Assembly (NCBI RefSeq): GCF_016906535.1
Contig: NC_057385.1
Span: forward strand, 2,666,001 to 2,730,000
Direction: 5' to 3'
Origin: Rhizoctonia solani
Taxonomy: Eukaryota > Basidiomycota > Agaricomycetes > Cantharellales > Ceratobasidiaceae
DNA: 64,000 nt
Positions 11,766 through 23,395 of the stretch are shown in pieces. Below the pieces are notes generated by a model. That model was not told where the DNA came from, did no database searches, and saw only the letters and a program-made list of their open reading frames with translations. The translations under genes were made by a program, and so were the position numbers. Positions within the stretch are counted from its first letter, which is position 1; each line of letters begins with the position of its first letter.

Positions 11766-14700
11766 TCACACCTGGCAGCCTGCCATAGCATATAGTGAGT
11801 CCCTGTCGCCACTTTCATCAACAAGCGACTTGAACGCTCCTGACTCCTTCTGCAGCAGCGCCGCTGGAGAGTCAAACTCGATGATCCTCCCAGCTTCTAG
11901 CACCATGATCTATCACACAGCTTTGTTAATATCACTTCTCCGAGACATACAACGCCCGACGCCCACCTTGTCAGCATCGCAGATCGTTTGCAGCCGGTGT
12001 GCAACAATGATCAGTGTCCGGTCCTTCAGCTCCGTCCGAATCGACTTCTGGATTGCCGTATCCGTGTTGTAGTCTATATCAAGCCACCTTAGCACCCTCC
12101 TTCACAAGACTATCACTTGCTGTACCACTCACCGATCGCAGCAGTCGCCTCGTCCAGTATCAGCACCTTGCTCCTCCTCACGATCGCACGTGCAAGCGCA
12201 AGTATCTGCCTCTGTCCCAGTGAGAAGTTCCCTCCTCCTGCACTCACTCCCGACTCCAGCCCGATGTACCCTTCGTCGTCTTCCGACTGCAGCGTGTCCA
12301 GCCCAGCAGACCGCAGCGCAGCGTTCAGCACCGCGTCGTCGTACTCGTCGAACGGATCGAGGTTCTGCCTGACCGTGCCGCTCATCAGCTCTGGCTGCTG
12401 AGGGATGATCGTGATGCTCGAGCGCAGTGCGTCCAGGTTCACGCCGTGTGTCGGCATCCCGCTGCATAAACATCAGCATACACTCGCCGGCAGACCCAGA
12501 ATCGAACAGCACTCACTCATAGTACACGTCGCCTTCGATAGGGATCATGCGCAGCAGCGATAGGGTCAGGGAGCTCTTGCCGCTGCCTGTCCTGCCTACG
12601 ACACCGACACGCTCGCCAGACTTGATCTCGAATGACAGGCCGTGGAGGACTGCAGGACCGTCCTTGGAGTAGCGCGCTGTGAGGTTCTCGGCGACGATGT
12701 GACCGGATGCAGGCCAGTATGCGGGAGGAGCCTTCTCTGGGACTGACTCGGGCTCCTGTTCGATGTTGATATAGTCTTGGATACGCTCGAGACTGTTTCC
12801 TTGAACCTCAAACTCGTTGAGGATGCGAACCCACTGTCCGAAGATTAGTGGAGGTACATACAGCCATAACTAGTAACTCACCCAGATGATACCTCCAGAG
12901 AAGGCGACTGCCATGTTGAGGGAGAAGCCAGTATCACTAGCATCCACAGATGTACGATAGTATACCAGATAAGATGCCAATCCAGCTGCAAAAAGTCCAC
13001 CCAGCGCATCCATACGGATAGAGATCCAGCGCTATGCTCTTATATCAGTACCATCTTTGTCAGGTTGGGAGCGCCTCATGTTAGCTTACATTGAGTGCAT
13101 AGAAAGTCCGGGCTGCTCTGGTGTATTTGTCGATCCTTTTAAGGGCTTCGTTCTTGAACTGCTCCTGGGCATTATATGCACGAATGGAGATGATCCCCTG
13201 CAGCGCAGCTCCGAAATGGCTGAACAAGGGCGAACGAGCGTTGGACATCTCGCGCTTGACCGATAGCTGGGAAGCTATGTATATCTGACCAACCCAAATT
13301 CCAAGAACAAAAACAGCTGCGCCTGGGATGGTAAAGATAGGGCTATTCGTCGTAAGTACTGGGTCTGTTAGTAGAGAATGGACCTTACGAAAACACGACA
13401 ACTGCAATGAAACGCGAGATTAACTGAATTGTCATGTAAATAAGATTGTGTAGTCCATCCGGCAACGATCCATCCACAGAGCTACAGTAGAGAATATTTA
13501 GAATAAAGGTGTTTGAAGTCATACATGATCTACTCACCGGATGTCCTGAGTGAACCGAGCGATCACACGACCTATAGGTGTTGAGTCCAGCCATCGAAGC
13601 GGTGCTCCCAGTACAGACCCGATCAATTGGTCATGAATCCGTCTCGACGCACGTACAGAACCCAGCACATGGATGACATAGGCACCACTGAAGACTATCA
13701 CGCCAGCGCCACATACTATTCCATACACCACAAGGTAGCTGGTCGCCCTAGGAGTAAGCACAGCTGCAAAGTGCGCCGACCAGCGATGGTGGTACTCACA
13801 AGCCCACGTTAACTCGCTCGTTGTGACCACTGTTCACCTCATATGCACGCGCCCACACACTGTACGGTTCATTCAGCTTCAGGGCCCTATCGCCCCACCC
13901 AATCACACACTCACCCAAGCCAGTACGTCTGCCCCAGCGTCCCAACATCTGCCAGTATGAACCCTGTCATATACATAGTCCAGAACCACATCCCCCCGAA
14001 CGCTGCCAGAAACAGCTTCAGCGCGGGCCAACTGACGTGTCCCTCAGCCACTTCCTCGGCCACCATCAGCTTCCCATCCGACTTCTTGTTACCGTCGTTT
14101 CTCTTGTCAACAGGGTTGCTGTCGTCCACGACTTGATCGCCCTTGCGTTCTAGTTCCTCGTCCTTCTCCGCCTCCGCTTTCAGCTTAGGGTTGGACCGAT
14201 AGGCTTCATCGATGGTCCCTTGACTCGCAATCCGTCCGTCCGTGCCCAGAGAGATTACAAAGTCTGCCACTTCACTCACCATCGCAACGTTGTGCGTCTA
14301 TCATCAAGGACAATCGTCATATACCCAGTCATAGGACAAATTGAACAAGCTCACCACAATGATCATCGTCCGTCCAGCTACAAGCTCCCCTCGGAAGCAG
14401 TGGTCCACAATCCACCGCGACGTGTGCACATCCAGCGCAGAGAGCACGTCATCGAGTATGATGATGTCTGCCTTCGAGTAGATCGCGCGCGCAAGCGACA
14501 CTCGAGCCTTCTGACCTCCGCTCAGCGTCATGCCCTTTTCGCCAACTAGCATATCTGTCAGTGCTGATACCCGACATAAAGTCATACGACTTACCTTCAG
14601 TCTGGTCGCCAGCATCGAACAGCGTCAAATCTCTCTCCAGCCCGCATTGCGAGATGACTGTGTATCTCAGCATTAGTCAAGTCTATCGTACGCCTGATTT

Positions 14701-17700
14701 CAGCCCACCTTTATTGTAGCGCTCTTCATCGAACTCAGCTCCAAATATGATGTTCTCCTACAAGCATCGTCAGCTCAGCTTCGCTCGGAATGCGAGACAC
14801 CCACTCTGATAGTCTCGTTCTGCACCCAAGCTTCTTGTGCCGCATACGCTACTCCACCATCCCTCGGGAGCGAAAACCACGAGTCAGGACTACTTGGTAC
14901 GAAATGCATCTCCCTGTCATCCACTTAGCCCCCCAATCCGACAACCAAACCACAGCCAAAAACACTCACCCCAGCAGAGCCATGAGCAAGCTAGTCTTTC
15001 CGCATCCTGTCGGACCAGCGACCATATTGATCTTGCCGCGGCGGAACAGCACCTCTTCGTCGATGTGTAATCTGAAGTTGCGTCTCGACGGGGTCGGAGT
15101 GCCAGGGACTTGCCGTGTCCATGTGAAGGTTGCGTTGCGGAAGCCAATGGCGTCGGATGCAGGAGGGTTAGGGTCGAGAATGACGGGACCTTCTTTGTCG
15201 TTAAATGAGTCCAGGAGCTCGGTCTGGATAAGTTGAGTTCTTTAGCAATATAGACATGGGTAAACTGAATATAATCGCACGTTTTGTACGAAATCATCGA
15301 TTCGGTCCAGAGAAACTTTAGCCTGGATAGTCATCGGGATGTGCCAGAATAACATGTGGAGCTGGTTGCGCAAGACATCAAACACTCCAATCGAAGAAAA
15401 GACAGTCGCTGCATCTAGCTGCATCTTGAAAATTAGTGTGTGCGACGCGTATGTCACAAGCATCACAATTAGTGGAAGTATATAACTACCTCTGACCGTC
15501 AGTAGCTGTAATCTCTCGTTCATGCTCCGACCTACTTGATGTTCATGTTCATCAACCCCAGGAACTGTCGCTTTTTGTAGTACTTCAGTTCTTCCTCTCG
15601 TTTCTCTTCCACCTGCCCAATAACCTTCTTCTCCCAGCCGAACAGCTTGATCATCCGAATCACGTTCATCGCTGCGATCCTGTTGGTCAAATACATCGCT
15701 CAGTCATGTTCAGGGACGCACTTACACTCGGTGACGGTTTGAACTCGGGCATCGGTCTATGCGAGGGTGTCAGGGATTTCATATTTGGATGCAAGACGGC
15801 CAAGACATACCTTCTTCATTCGGGCAACTTGGATGTCATTGAATAGATACGCAAGTTTTCCTGGGATAGGAAAAGAGAGTACCATAAATCCCATGCCGAT
15901 TACAGCGCTGCAGTCGTTTGTTAGTATTCCAACACATTATTATCGTGACTTGAATGACGAACCTCCACCCTAAGATACGATACAAGAACACGACACTAAA
16001 TATGATTTGGACAGGCGCAAAGATGATTATGAGCAAGAAGTCACGACCGTCAATCATGTTCCCCAAGTCCTGGACCAGTTCGTGTTAGTCCAACAGTATA
16101 TTGATATGCAACTCAACTCACAGTGGACATCAGGTTGTTGATCTTCCCCGTAAGATTATCCCCTTCGCCATCGTCCCCTTTGCTTTCGTCCTTGTCTTTC
16201 GGCTTCACGGAACTCGTGCTCGCAACTAGTGTCTGTCCATTGCTTTCTTCTGCTGTGTGCCCAGCACTGTTAGATCCTCCTTCTACGCCCTCTGCACCTT
16301 CGGCACCTTGCGACTGAGCCTCAACTGCTGTTCTTTCGCTACCAGCAATACTAGCGCTATCGCCTCCAGGGGTTGCAGTCTTGGGCGTCTTGCCGTTTGA
16401 CCCGCCTCCAGCAGCTTGAGCAACCATACGGATGCGGAGCGAGTGTTCGAATAGGAGCTGAGTGATCATTCCCTCTGTTCGGACCAATGATCCAGTCTTA
16501 AAGGCATCGTAAATACTTTAGGCTTATCACCAAGGATATGAAAATACGTACGGTAATAAAGATATACCATTGAAACGCAATCGAACCGATGACTGGGCCA
16601 AGGAAAAGCCAAAGAATCCAGAACCAAGGTCGAATGAACCCCGGTTCTTCGCCCCTTTGAGTTTTCTGAAGATATCTGTTGTGTTGATTCAGTATCTGAA
16701 CAAGCTCCAAACAGAAACGGGCTACTCACTCGAGCAGATATTTGATCCCAACCGGCCCCGCAAACTCCATTAGCGCCTGTTCCAAAATTAGTCCCCCCAG
16801 CAACAGATGTATTCCAATATCACCAACCTTTACAGTAACTAGAACTGCCATGATACAGTACTCTTTCCAGAACACCTCCATCAGCCCCCAAAACAGGTGC
16901 CGCTGTTTGCTACGCCGCATAGGATCCAGCTTGTCGAATCCCCGGTCTCGAAGGTATGATGCACGATCATAGTCCGCCAGCGGTGGAAGCTGCTCGTACT
17001 CCAGCTTCGGCGAACGATACGCGGCCCATACAATCGGATCAAGGAAGTTGTACAGCACCAGTGAGATCACGGACGCCGTTTGCTCGGGGTTGGGAACTGC
17101 ACTTGGGTTCTGTCCCAAGCCACGTATATCAGAATGGTCTATCACCTCTAGTAAGAGATCTCGCTCACCTTGGGGTCTAGAGGCACATATACCCTCGGGA
17201 TGCATAGTGGCACAACAGTCGATGCGAACCCCAGCACCCCAATCCGCGTCCATGTCAGCCATCCTCCAGCTCCATCTGCTGGGTGCCAGCCATAGATTGC
17301 GAATGGCACTAGATCCCGCCATGCGTATACACAGAGGGCGATAAGCAATAAGATTACAAGGTGAGTGTTTGCGACTGCACGGAACCGAGGAGCCAAGGTG
17401 AGGGCTAAGATAGCAAGAAGCGTTGTATACGTCTGGCGAAAAATCAGATGAGTGGAAGGCGAGCGAGGTATGCGTACTGACATAGAACATGCACAGTGAT
17501 ATCTCAATCCATTCTGCAGTACTGAACCACCTCTCTCGCTTCTTCTTGTGCTTCCTGTGTTTCTTTCCCCATTTCTTAGTCAAAGTATCCATATCCAAGT
17601 CCAACTCTTCAGTATATTCATACACCTTTGTACCGATAGTTTTATGCCCTTCATTGATTGATACAATAGCCCCAACGGTCAGCGCCGTCAAAGCAAAGCA

Positions 17701-18015
17701 GGCTAGCAATCGCAGCACTTTCCATGCGAACACAGTAGTCCCACCGTGTGCCTTAATATGGGAGCGCAAGTCGGGGAAGAATCCAGTGTGTTGTCGCACG
17801 ATGGATTGTTGAGGTATTGAGTCAACATCGTCCTCATCGACATTGCGACTACGGAACCTTGCGATAAGGCGCTTGGCGGGTGTGGCGGCCAGAACAACAT
17901 GGAGCAAAAGCAAGATGATAGAAACAACAGCGCAAGCAGCAGGTATTAGTAGGGTGTGAGCCCATCTGGGCCGGGACACAGCGAGCGTCGTCTCCGAGAA
18001 CACCAGTTGGCTCAT
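11766..18015 (-). CDS. ABC transporter C, ABCC/MRP type, apparently intact
   Basis: Full-size ABCC exporter, the best-preserved of the four copies. The start at 18015 ([10 protein letters not shown]) matches B. A TMD0 of about five helices is visible ([84 protein letters not shown]). TMD1 contains an acidic/Ser/Gly-rich insert at 16140-16400. NBD1 has GPTGCGKTS near 15000, [10 protein letters not shown] near 14510 and LDDVLSALD near 14460. TMD2 spans 14.0-12.85 kb. NBD2 has GRTGSGKSS near 12590, FSLGQRQ near 12220 and LDEATAAI joined across an intron to [11 protein letters not shown]. It ends [14 protein letters not shown]. The family exports conjugated metabolites and xenobiotics across the plasma or vacuolar membrane; the substrate is unknown here. 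I found no frame break. Confidence 0.9.
12151..12797 (-). repeat. NBD2 tract of gene C, donor or recipient of conversion with B
   Basis: 647 nt, one base longer than the B tract because C keeps the three-C run at 12260-12262 where B has two. This intact run reads [12 protein letters not shown], which supports a one-base loss in B rather than a gain in C. Confidence 0.75.
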
Positions 18016-19168
18016 GAGGGACGCGGTCAGCAAGCACCAAGCGCACGGGATGATACAAATACGAATTTTTGATAATGACAAATGTTTATTGGGAACCACA
18101 TGGTCTTACATCACCATCAAGATTCCCCGAAGCAATCGCGGAACCGAATTCTTTATCCCTGCCTAGACCCCATTGGGCTCGACCATAGATTTGTACGCGA
18201 CACTTGAATGATTTGACGTTATTCTTTAAAGCTTTCCAGCGAGTCTTCTAGAGGCATACCCATCATCCATATGGTGCACTCCTAGTCGGCCCGAGCGAAG
18301 CACGGGCATCCCTATGGCGCTTCTGTTCTTAGTTGTATCCTTTGCGCTCGACTATCGTTTGCCTCGCGAATGGGGTAGAACGCTTTCCACCTTACAAACT
18401 TCATAATGTCCCCTAGATACCCTTTGGGTAGATTAATCGATCAGGTGCCCAGCCTCAATGGATCTAAAAATAGAAGTCTCGGCTCCTCTACCACAAATGA
18501 AGCCGAAAGGCCCGAGCTATATCTTATACTTTCGCCCGAGATACCCTTTTGTCCACCATCCCACACGTACGATCAAGCAATACCTGTGCAAACTCTCTAA
18601 ATACCGCTGCGTCCGTGCGGAGGTAGTCCACATGGTAAGCCTTGGTTGACATACCTTGCTCACCTTGTCCCCAAAGTCATCTGAACTGAGATAGATGTTG
18701 TTGCTATGTACAATATAAATTTGCATAGCATTTTAGGACTATATACTAGAAATAAGCCCGGGAGTACAACCAACAAATAGACGCTTGGTCTCGTGTTGCT
18801 GAAATGGTAGCAACAAACTTGTTATTCACAACGCAAATATACGACAGGTGGAGCCTTGCTCTTTGCATCTTGTGGTTAGATACCGACTCGTGTACTCGGG
18901 ATAGTTTGAGTGAATCATACTTACCTTTTACCATACTGTACCCCCTGCGAGATATGGTTGCATAAGCGATATTGATTGGAAGTTGAGACTCAATCATACC
19001 ATCCCTTCTCGTATTCGTAACAACGTCATTCAGTCGCTTGGTCGAACATCCATAGGCCAAGAGACACTGCCCAATCGAGCTTATCAATGGACCAGAGTCC
19101 GACTTAGCGCCAATCGGGAGGAGATTATATACGGTCCAGCACCAACACCAAAGTATAATATTTAATTA
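18016..19168. other. Intergenic upstream of transporter C
   Basis: About 1.15 kb holding the promoter of C and the 3' flank of the OB-fold gene. Several short ORFs have no recognisable content, and I see no repeat or RNA gene. Confidence 0.5.
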
Positions 19169-20215
19169 CTATACTATACTGCTAACCCATTCCACGAATG
19201 TGGCTACTCTTCTTACGCACGTATCCGTTAGGCTCAACCTTAGATCCGGCTGAAGCTTTTTATCTTGATCCGTACGTACTTTAGTTCTATAGCATAATTG
19301 AATACCTGAGTTTTGTCTTGTCGAAGCAGTCAATGTGGGCGGGTCCGGCGGAACGCTTGTGACTTGAATATCTAAAGCATCGGAATACTCGATAAATAAG
19401 AGTAATATACAAGGTATTATATCTGAACGCACCAGAAAGATACACTATATCACCCCTTCTTAATCCCGCCATCTTCCTTGCGCCCGCCCACTCGAGTGCC
19501 GTCTCACCCCATACCGTTATTTTCCCTGCCGCACCCTCATCGTCACTAATAACCAATTTCAGTAGGTGGGTTTCTTGTCCAGTTTTGGTTATGATCATAT
19601 CTGGGCCGTCGACATCCATCACCGCCACAAGCAAATTCACTTTGACCGAACCGCGCCCAGCCGGAGCGAGAGCAACACGAAGTGGAGTAAGGGTCCTCAG
19701 AGAGAAGTGGAATGTTGGGAAATGAGTAATTGAAGAAGATCCAGAGGAAGCCGATTGAGTCTGGGAATTAGACAGGGTGTTGGTCATCTGGAACGTACGC
19801 GTTGGAAACGTTTCAGTCTCAAGTAGTGTAGAGGCAGTAGACGTCGAAGTAATTGAATCCGTGCGAATGGTCTGTTTTCCCATTTCGGTGGATGTTTGAA
19901 TAAATGTTTCCAGTTGTGTTGGGAGCTGAGATTGACTTTGACTCTGAGATTGCGATTGGGATTGAGAAAGTGGCCAAATAATATTAGACGTCCCTCCATT
20001 ATGGTCATATTCAGTAGCAAGCGGACTTTGACTAGAATCTGGTAGGGTTTGTGTCAGAATATGGTCTTATATGTGTGGCCATCATATCTACCAACGCCGG
20101 CATTATTCTCACTAGGACGAGAGCGAACAACCTTCCACTGAGGATCAGTTGATATAGTACCAGAACGTATCTCACGCAAGGTTGGAGCACCACTTATAAC
20201 AATATACTTGTCCAT
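19169..20215 (-). CDS. OB-fold nucleic-acid-binding protein (RPA/Shieldin-2-like)
   Basis: Start at 20215 (MDKYIVISGAP). An intron (GTAGAT...CTACCAG, about 20044-20088) joins GVG to DSSQSPLATEYD. A Ser/Gln repeat tract (SQSQSQSQ near 19950) and a Ser/Thr-rich linker follow. Then comes a globular part resembling a single OB fold: VNLLVAVMDVDGPDMI, HLLKLVISDDEG, KITVWGETALEWAG, LRRGDIVYLS. A last segment has a CYRT motif and ends in PDLRLSLTDTCVRRVATFVEWV. The GKITVWGETA / RRGDIVYLS pattern is what one sees in RPA70-like and SHLD2-like OB folds, so a role in ssDNA binding or repair is plausible but inferred. It is tandem to NOC3 with a 274-nt gap. The short last intron (near 19270-19310) is uncertain. 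Confidence 0.6.
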
Positions 20216-20489
20216 GGTTGTCGGGATTATTCTAAGAACGGTCACGTGGTCGCATATACAGTAATTTATGTGGTCACAGTTCCACGTACCGCATCTGCAC
20301 ACCCTTCACATGGCGTCGTAATCAATCGGTCTCACCTTGATATAATAAATGGTTCTCCTTCAAAATTGTCAGATGAATGTGATCTACTCTTATTACTGCC
20401 AAAGGTGTAGACAAGTAGCTTCAAAACTGTCATATAGGAATCAAATAACATTATCAGGGCAACACTCCCTCGGTATGAACTTGGTGACA

Positions 20490-23262
20490 CTATGTCCTGC
20501 TGAAATTCGCAATTTTGAGCGCTGCTGTACGTGTCCGCTCCTCCCAGTGAGCAGATAGCAACTGAACCTCCCATGCCGAGCTCGCAAAAGCATTCGCTAA
20601 TTGCGGATCGTCTACATCAGGCCTATATACCCCGTTCGCTGCACGATCATCGCTGCCCAACAAAGCATCTAACTGTGGGTATTTCACAATCAGAGCGTGA
20701 ACAAATTCCAGTGCACGAACAGAGGTCGCAGGTGGGAAATGGGTTGACGCGGTGAGTAGGCGTTTGGCGAATGCTGCGACACGCCAAGGAGGATGGGCCG
20801 TTGATGCTGTACGGGGAGCAAATACTTTATCAAGTGCGCGGAAGAGGAGGTCTGCAGAGTTGGCAAGGTGGATTGATTTTCCGGTAGACCTTTGAGAGGA
20901 TGACTCGATATCGGGTGAAAGTGAGAGTGGGGGAATGAGACTATACAAATATTGAACGAAATCGCCCAAGTCAATGTTTAGTGCTTCTCCTGTTTCAGAC
21001 TTTTAGCAAGCAATAAGTTAACGGGTCAATTTTAGAATATTACCTTGGCCACCAAGCAATTCGAAAGCAGTAGATATACACAGGAGCCGTTGGCGCAAGA
21101 CCTCCGAGCCTTGGACTTGACTATGGCCAGCCTCCTCTTCCTCTTCCTCCTCGTGAAAGCTCCCCCTCTCTATAAGCTCCTTCAGAACCTGTAACAAATC
21201 TTTGAAGAAGTCTACGTTGACCATGTGCGCATATCGAGAAATGCCTTCCAAAGCAGCTGGAAGTAGGGGTGTAGGTTTGGGGTACTTGAGAATCCGGAAA
21301 TACAGCACGAACAAAAGCTTGAGGGTTTCAGTTTGCTTCGAAGCCGCTTGGCATCAGTACGAGAATACATAGACTCATTTCAACAAGTTTTACCTGCTGA
21401 GCACGCTCCTCCTTATCAACTTCTGCTGCAGCCTCTGCCATCTCGTTCTCAATCTCCTTGTTCGCCTTTAGCGCCTTTTTTGCCTTTTTGCTCAAGTAAA
21501 CTTGGCCCTCTTTGACATTGGCTTTCTTCCCCTTTCGCAATTTCCTGACTTTTTCTTTCTTCTCTTGTGGCCGATCAATTGTTTCCCTATTTGCCCGAAC
21601 ACCCAGTTCCGTTTTGAGACGCAGGTGCAGTAGGCAATTCAGAACCTTGGGGTGAATTGAAAAACGTCGTTCCTTGATCATTCGGTTCAGGAGTCGAACA
21701 GCTTCGAGGGACGGGCCACCAGTTGAATCTGAGCGTATCATGGTTATTAGAGAGTTCGAGCACAAGTCCGAGCTCTGTGTATGCGTCATTAGAGCGTTAT
21801 ATTTACCACTCTCCGTCTAACTTACTTCGTCCCAGGAACGTTTACTCAGTCTCGCCACAATTGTTGCCATGATGTTGGAGTTGAAGTTGAAGTGTGTAAT
21901 ACTAGTCAAAAGAGTACACATACACTTGAGGGATACTTGGTCGAGCTCAGATTTAGCTAAGAAGCTACATGTCATTTCGGGTACTATAATATTGTACGAA
22001 TAAAAGTCACCTTTAACTTCAGCTTCCAGGAGCTTCAAGTAATTCTGATATAAGCCAACAAGACCTTGTTCCCAATCCCGGGTCCTTTGAACAGCCTGGG
22101 AAACCTTTTCCGCTTTCTCATGCTCGGTAAGAGCACGAATTCGATAACCTGGGACAATGTCTTTGAATACCGCCAGTTGCGAGAGTAAGGCCAGGGTACG
22201 GATTCGAGGATCGTTAGGAGTTGGATGTAGCTGCTCGCCATTTTGGCCAGTTCCTCCAGGAATATTGGGAAGAGCAAAGGTATGTAGGCGGCGAAGTAGA
22301 CCCAGCTATATACCTACTCAGTACATTTGCCAACAAAATGCCCGGTATGTACTCACACTATTCTCAGGATCGGCAATGATTTCCTGGCATATACTAGCCA
22401 ACTGCTCTTTAGCTGCTTCAAGGCGGGCCTTTTTTGATTTCTGGTTAATTACGTCTCTTACTGCTGGCCGACCAAACCGTGCGCCTGTCGCAACATCCTC
22501 GATTGCTGGTGGTTTTGTCTCTGAAACGACAATACTCTCGTCTTCCTCACTCTTTCCTTGGTCTTCTGAATCGGATTGGACTTCTCGAGCACCCGTACTT
22601 TGAATCCTCCCATCTCCAAGTTTGATAGGTAGACGTTCGGCCTGTCGTTTCGGTGAAGGGGGGCGAGGACGGCCTGCTTTTTCGTATGGGAGCTCTTCGT
22701 CCGAGTCGAATTGATCTGGAAGGCCCTTATCCGAATCGAGATCCTCATCTGAGTGTGTGTCTTCGTCTGAGAGTCCGTCTGAGTCTAGTGAACTCCATTC
22801 TTCGCCATCGTCGCTATGTGAAGCTATACTAGGTAAATCATCATCCGCAGGTCTTGAATCCCGCACAGGTTTGTTGAGCTTATGCAGTCGCTGTGTCTCT
22901 TTCTTACTCCTACAGGTTCGAATGTATAAGCGATTCGAGTAGTACAAGAGGATAGTACGTACCTCGCAATGGCTTTCTTGTCCAACGAGGCAAGGAATTG
23001 TATATTTCCCCCTTGGTGAAAGTATTCAAGTCCCTCTTCTTCTTCTTCTAGGCTCTGATTTCCATCGTCGCTCTCCGCCTCGGGGATAGGAATCGTCGGT
23101 CGTTCAAAGGCCCGCTCCTTGCCTTTAGCTTTTGTTTTCTTTATTGGCTCGACTTTTTGCTTCTTACTCGGCTTCCCCTAGATATAAAATTTAAATCAGC
23201 TCTCAAGGGTTTGTTCTACTGGTACACACATTCGCCGCGGTCGCGGACCGCTTGAGCTTCAT
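20490..23262 (-). CDS. NOC3: Nucleolar complex protein 3 (60S ribosome assembly)
   Basis: Noc3 family: binds Noc2 and escorts pre-60S particles from nucleolus to nucleoplasm; in yeast it also touches replication licensing. Start at 23262 (MKLKRSATAAN), then a basic stretch (GKPSKKQKVEPIKKTKAKGKER), a long acidic region (SDEDTHSDEDLDSD near 22740) and the conserved Noc3 N-terminal block (ARLEAAKEQLASICQEIIADPENSLGLLRRLHTFA, split by an intron). The Lys-rich part follows (KKEKVRKLRKGKKANVKEG near 21520). The CBF/Mak21-type domain has LKLLFVLYFRILKYPKP, LLPAALEGISRYAHMVNVDFF and DLLQVLKELIERG near 21200-21310, and the C-terminal WRVAAFAKRLLTASTHFPP is at about 20750. Seven or eight exons; it ends KIANFSRT-stop. 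It shares a 133-nt divergent promoter with APC5. Confidence 0.9.
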
Positions 23263-23395
23263 GTCAAGGTTAGCCAAAACAAAATTATGAATGCAAATTC
23301 AAGTTCTAGGTCGATCACTGTCAGTCACGTGAGTCCTTCGCACGCTTCCCTTGACGCGCACCTCTTCTGACACCAGTCAGGTCCTCTACTCGGAC
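23263..23395. promoter_or_regulatory. Bidirectional promoter NOC3 / APC5
   Basis: Only 133 nt separate the two divergent start codons, so both 5' UTRs and core promoters must overlap here. No TATA box is evident. Confidence 0.6.

Noticed and set aside
16726..18099. 457-residue continuous ORF at the 5' end of transporter C taken as one exon
   Set aside because: Its middle part crosses an intron and a shifted exon. The conserved TMD0 helices ([27 protein letters not shown]) are in another frame, so at least two introns interrupt it.
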